8,442 nucleotides of DNA from the NCBI GenBank assembly GCA_030151885.1, contig JASLCG010000113.1, forward strand, positions 1-8,442. The letters run 5' to 3'. This document shows positions 6,111 to 8,442 of this stretch, piece after piece. Each line of letters begins with the position of its first letter. The first letter of the stretch is position 1. The notes under the pieces were generated by a model, which was given only the letters and a program-made list of their open reading frames with translations, was not told the DNA's origin and did no database searches. Position numbers and translations under genes: made by a program. Origin of the DNA: Bacteroides sp. Its GTDB lineage: Bacteria; Bacteroidota; Bacteroidia; Bacteroidales; Bacteroidaceae.

Positions 6111-6155
6111 CAAACCAAAAAATTAGAATCATACAGTAATATTATTTTATTAAAA

Positions 6156-6440
6156 ATGACAAAAGCAGATATTGTAAACGAGATTACAAAGAAAACTGGG
6201 ATTGATAAAAATACTGCACTAATTGCTATTGAAGCATTTATGGATGCAGTTAAAGATTCATTGACTGACAACGAGAATGTTTATCTTCGTGGTTTCGGAA
6301 GCTTCATTGTAAAGAAAAGAGCTCAAAAAACAGCTAGAAATATCTCAAAGAATACAACTATAATTATTCCTGAGCATAACATTCCAGCATTCAAGCCTTC
6401 AAAAACATTTACAGAAGCTGTAAAGAATCAAAATAAATAA
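6156..6440 (+). CDS. HU family DNA-binding protein
   Basis: Small dimeric nucleoid protein that bends and compacts DNA. The ATG at 6156 gives a normal 94-residue HU beginning MTKADIVNEI. A longer frame back to TTG 6108 is open, but that TTG is part of the -7 promoter element, so it is rejected. The N-terminal helical dimerisation part covers about 1-42, and GFGSF lies at 46-50. The DNA-gripping arm is about 52-75 and ends in IPAFKPSKTF. At the arm tip the usual RNPxTG, whose Pro wedges between base pairs, reads RNISKNT, with Ile in place of Pro. As far as I recall, this variant is usual in the Bacteroidales HU next to rng, so it is probably a lineage trait. It is followed 27 bp later by a small basic protein gene, then a terminator before rng. 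Confidence 0.96.
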   Translation: MTKADIVNEITKKTGIDKNTALIAIEAFMDAVKDSLTDNENVYLRGFGSFIVKKRAQKTARNISKNTTIIIPEHNIPAFKPSKTFTEAVKNQNK

Positions 6441-6467
6441 AGTATTAACCATAAAAATTTTGAAGCT

Positions 6468-6560
6468 ATGCCAAGCGGAAAGAAAAAGAAAAGACATAAA
6501 ATGTCTACTCACAAGCGTAAAAAAAGACTAAGAAAGAACAGACATAAAAGCAAAAAATAA
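6468..6560 (+). CDS. 30-residue highly basic protein, ribosome-associated-like (AURKAIP1/COX24 type)
   Basis: Short gene from ATG 6468 to TAA 6560. Its sequence begins MPSGKKKKRHKMSTHKRKKR and continues in the same manner: 17 of 30 residues are Lys or Arg and 3 are His. A near-identical tiny protein sits between HU and rng in many Bacteroidales (recognised from memory), and conservation at this length and place argues for a real gene. Its composition and the K/R/H pattern resemble the AURKAIP1/COX24 group, which includes mitochondrial mS38 and the actinobacterial ribosomal protein bS22. A role as a small ribosomal subunit component is therefore plausible but is inference. It lies 27 bp after HU and before the terminator at 6581-6636, so the two are likely co-transcribed. 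Automatic callers easily miss it because of its size. Confidence 0.85.
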   Translation: MPSGKKKKRHKMSTHKRKKRLRKNRHKSKK

Positions 6561-6580
6561 TTTTTTTTAGTCTGTAAAAT

Positions 6581-6636
6581 TAAGACAAAGAACAAACTTG
6601 CAAAGATTCTCTCTTTCTGGTTTGTTCTTTGTTTTG
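6581..6636 (+). terminator. Terminator after HU and the small basic gene
   Basis: ACAAAGAACAAAC (6585-6597) pairs perfectly over 13 bp with GTTTGTTCTTTGT (6620-6632). The stem can extend outward with weaker pairs to 6581/6636. The loop is 22 nt and the 3' side runs into TTTTG. The T tail is interrupted, so some read-through into rng is possible. No clear promoter consensus was found between here and rng. Confidence 0.7.
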
Positions 6637-6641
6637 TAAGC

Positions 6642-6672
6642 TATGAACAATTACCCTAGTAATCTGTTCATA
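6642..6672 (+). promoter_or_regulatory. Hairpin in the rng leader
   Basis: TATGAACA (6642-6649) pairs with TGTTCATA (6665-6672), and ATTAC (6650-6654) pairs with GTAAT (6659-6663) around the loop CCTA, with a single bulged C at 6664. It lies 38 nt before the rng start and has no T tract directly after it. It could be a processing or autoregulation site for the ribonuclease on its own mRNA; this is inference. Confidence 0.5.
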
Positions 6673-6709
6673 TAGAAATTTAAATTAAATAAATAATAAA
6701 GGAATAACA

Positions 6710-8287
6710 GTGACAAGCGAATTAGTAGTAGACGTACATTCCAATGAAGTATCTATAGCTCTTTTAGAGGACAAAAGTCTTGTGGAACTTCAAAGTGAGG
6801 AAGGAGATCTCTCCTACTCTGTTGGAAATATGTACTTAGGTCGCGTAAAGAAACTTATGCCAGGGCTAAATGCTTGCTTCGTGGACGTTGGTTATGAAAA
6901 AGATGCTTTCCTTCATTATTTAGATTTAGGTCCTCAATTTAATTCTCTAGAAAAGTATGTAAAACAGACTTTAAGCAATAGAAAGAAACTTCCCTCAATG
7001 GCTAAGATGCCACAAATACCAGATATTGATAAAGAGGGAACTATTTCTGATGTACTTAAAGTCGGACAAGAAGTTGTTGTACAAATAGCAAAAGAGCCTA
7101 TCTCCACAAAAGGACCTAGACTAACTTCAGAGTTATCTTTTGCTGGTAGATACTTAGTACTTATACCATTTAATGATAAAGTATCTGTATCTCAAAAAAT
7201 TAAATCAAGCAAAGAGAGAGCACGTCTTAAACAGCTACTACAAAGTATTAAACCAAAAAACTTTGGGGTGATAGTTAGAACTGTAGCAGAAGGTAAACGT
7301 GTTGCTGAACTTGATGCTGAGCTTAAAATATTAGTAAAACGTTGGGATGAAATGATTAAAAAGGTCCAACGAGCTACAAAGTATCCAACACTTATTTTTG
7401 AAGAAACGAGTAGAGCTGTTGCACTATTGCGAGACCTCTTTAATCCTTCTTTCAAAAATATTTATGTGAATGATCAAGCTGTTTTCCATGAAATAAGAGA
7501 CTATGTAAAGTTAATCGCTCCTGAAAGCGAAGATATAGTAAAATTATATAAAGGGAAACTACCTATTTTTGACAACTTTGATATTACAAAGCAAATTAAG
7601 TCATCCTTTGGGAAGACTGTGTCTTACAAACGTGGAGCATATCTGATTATTGAACATACAGAGGCGCTTCATGTTGTTGATGTTAATAGTGGTAATAGGA
7701 CCAAAAATACAAATGGTCAGGAAGCCAATGCTCTTGAAGTAAACCTAGGTGCCTGTGATGAGCTTGCACGACAGTTAAGGTTAAGAGATATGGGTGGAAT
7801 TATTGTGGTTGACTTCATTGATATGAGTGAAGGAGCTAACAGACAAAAAGTATATGAAAGAATGTGTGCTAACATGCAAAAAGACCGTGCACGTCATAAT
7901 ATACTACCACTTAGTAAGTTTGGACTAATGCAAATTACACGTCAACGAGTACGTCCAGCTATGGATGTACAGACTTCAGAAGTATGTCCTACTTGCTTTG
8001 GAAAAGGTAGAATTAAATCCTCTATCTTATTTACAGATACACTAGAGAGCAAAATTGATTACTTAGTTCATAAAGTAAAGAAAAAGCGTTTTACATTACA
8101 TGTTCACCCGTACGTTGCGGCCTACATAAATCAAGGCATTTTCTCGTTAAAGAGAAAGTGGCAAATGAAGTACGGATTCGGCATAAAAATCGTACCGAGT
8201 CAAAAACTTACATTTTTACAATATGAGTTTTTTGACACTCATGGTGATGAGATCGATATGAAAGAAGAAATCGAATTAAAGAATTAA
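6710..8287 (+). CDS. rng: Ribonuclease G (RNase E/G family)
   Basis: Single-strand-specific endoribonuclease of the RNase E/G family, acting in rRNA maturation and mRNA decay in the cytoplasm. At 525 residues it is the usual Bacteroidota RNase G length, without the long C-terminal scaffold of E. coli RNase E. The S1 RNA-binding region covers about 36-130 (SVGNMYLGRVKKLMPGLNACFVDVG) and carries an insert near 80-110. The catalytic DNase I-like part spans about 300-420, with metal-binding aspartates D324 (VVDVNSGNRTKN) and D368 (GGIIVVDFIDM). The zinc link CPTCFGKG has C426 and C429. The start is GTG at 6710-6712, preceded by AAAGGAATAACA, one of the few SD-like signals in the window; MTSELVVDV matches the family N-terminus. 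A strong terminator begins in its stop codon. Confidence 0.97.
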   Translation: MTSELVVDVHSNEVSIALLEDKSLVELQSEEGDLSYSVGNMYLGRVKKLMPGLNACFVDVGYEKDAFLHYLDLGPQFNSLEKYVKQTLSNRKKLPSMAKMPQIPDIDKEGTISDVLKVGQEVVVQIAKEPISTKGPRLTSELSFAGRYLVLIPFNDKVSVSQKIKSSKERARLKQLLQSIKPKNFGVIVRTVAEGKRVAELDAELKILVKRWDEMIKKVQRATKYPTLIFEETSRAVALLRDLFNPSFKNIYVNDQAVFHEIRDYVKLIAPESEDIVKLYKGKLPIFDNFDITKQIKSSFGKTVSYKRGAYLIIEHTEALHVVDVNSGNRTKNTNGQEANALEVNLGACDELARQLRLRDMGGIIVVDFIDMSEGANRQKVYERMCANMQKDRARHNILPLSKFGLMQITRQRVRPAMDVQTSEVCPTCFGKGRIKSSILFTDTLESKIDYLVHKVKKKRFTLHVHPYVAAYINQGIFSLKRKWQMKYGFGIKIVPSQKLTFLQYEFFDTHGDEIDMKEEIELKN

Positions 8288-8339
8288 AAGAAAAGAGCGG
8301 GTAGAATTAATCTACTCGCTCTTTTCTTTTAAGATTTTT
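8286..8339 (+). terminator. Terminator of rng
   Basis: A 20-bp stem, 8286-8305 with 8311-8330, has one G-T pair and the loop ATTAA, and is followed by AAGATTTTT. The stem starts inside the rng stop codon. It is strong and unambiguous. Confidence 0.9.
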
Positions 8340-8348
8340 AGTTAGGGC

Positions 8349-8394
8349 AAAAAAAGTAACTTAAAGGGAGTTTAATCATCCCTTTAAGTTACTT
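8349..8394 (-). terminator. Terminator of a minus-strand gene to the right
   Basis: AAGTAACTTAAAGGGA (8354-8369) and TCCCTTTAAGTTACTT (8379-8394) form a perfect 16-bp stem with a 9-nt loop. On the minus strand it is followed by a run of seven T (plus-strand A 8349-8355), the arrangement of a terminator for a gene converging from beyond the window. The end of that gene could lie within 8395-8442, but the reading frame cannot be decided from so little sequence. Confidence 0.8.
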
Positions 8395-8442
8395 AATTCA
8401 TCTAACGTAAAATAGTTTTATTATTTTAGATCTGTTGGAAAG

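Noticed and set aside
6108..6155. N-terminal extension of HU from TTG 6108
   Set aside because: The TTG is part of the -7 promoter box TATATTTG, and HU proteins begin at the MTKADIV Met at 6156.
7192..7455. 87-codon ORF on the minus strand inside rng
   Set aside because: It is fully antisense to a conserved part of RNase G, has no recognisable domain and no promoter, and looks like a frame shadow.
8395..8442. 3' end of a minus-strand coding gene
   Set aside because: The minus-strand terminator at 8349-8394 implies one, but all three frames meet a stop in these 48 bases, and none can be preferred.

Overview
The window comes from an AT-rich member of the Bacteroidota, most likely order Bacteroidales. 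Three things support this. The block mutY-ssb-gldE-phosphopantetheinyl transferase on the minus strand, facing HU-small basic protein-rng on the plus strand, is a gene order typical of Bacteroidales. Several intergenic regions carry the Bacteroidota promoter pattern (TTTG, 20 nt, TAnnTTTG). Start codons have at most weak Shine-Dalgarno sequences. The sequence does not settle the family or genus.

Layout, left to right. Positions 1-1712 (plus) hold the 3' part of a sensor histidine kinase and, overlapping its stop, a lipoprotein with a DUF5106-like N-terminal region and a thioredoxin-like CxxC domain. Positions 1713-2305 hold no convincing protein gene but are full of structure: a Bacteroidota promoter, an apparently complete adenosylcobalamin (B12) riboswitch with its P1 stem and its L5-L13 kissing-loop partners, two tandem hairpins, a strong intrinsic terminator, an array of TATCGGCAA-like motifs with exact 22-bp spacing, and a run of nine G. 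Positions 2306-5970 (minus) read mutY, ssb, gldE and a phosphopantetheinyl transferase. An internal promoter precedes ssb, and gldE is tightly coupled to the transferase gene. Positions 5971-6155 are a divergent control region. Positions 6156-8287 (plus) carry HU, a 30-residue very basic protein and ribonuclease G. Opposed terminators close the right end, which suggests a minus-strand gene just beyond the window.

Most of the coding content is ordinary housekeeping: oxidised-guanine repair (MutY), single-strand DNA binding (SSB), nucleoid structure (HU), RNA processing (RNase G), carrier-protein activation (phosphopantetheinyl transferase) and a GldE/CorC-like membrane protein. The part most worth a second look is 1713-2305. 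The riboswitch appears to control no gene. It is followed within about 140 nt by a terminator, so the predicted product is a short, possibly B12-responsive, noncoding transcript of about 350 nt, or the scar of a deleted B12 gene. The phased repeat array lies immediately beyond it.
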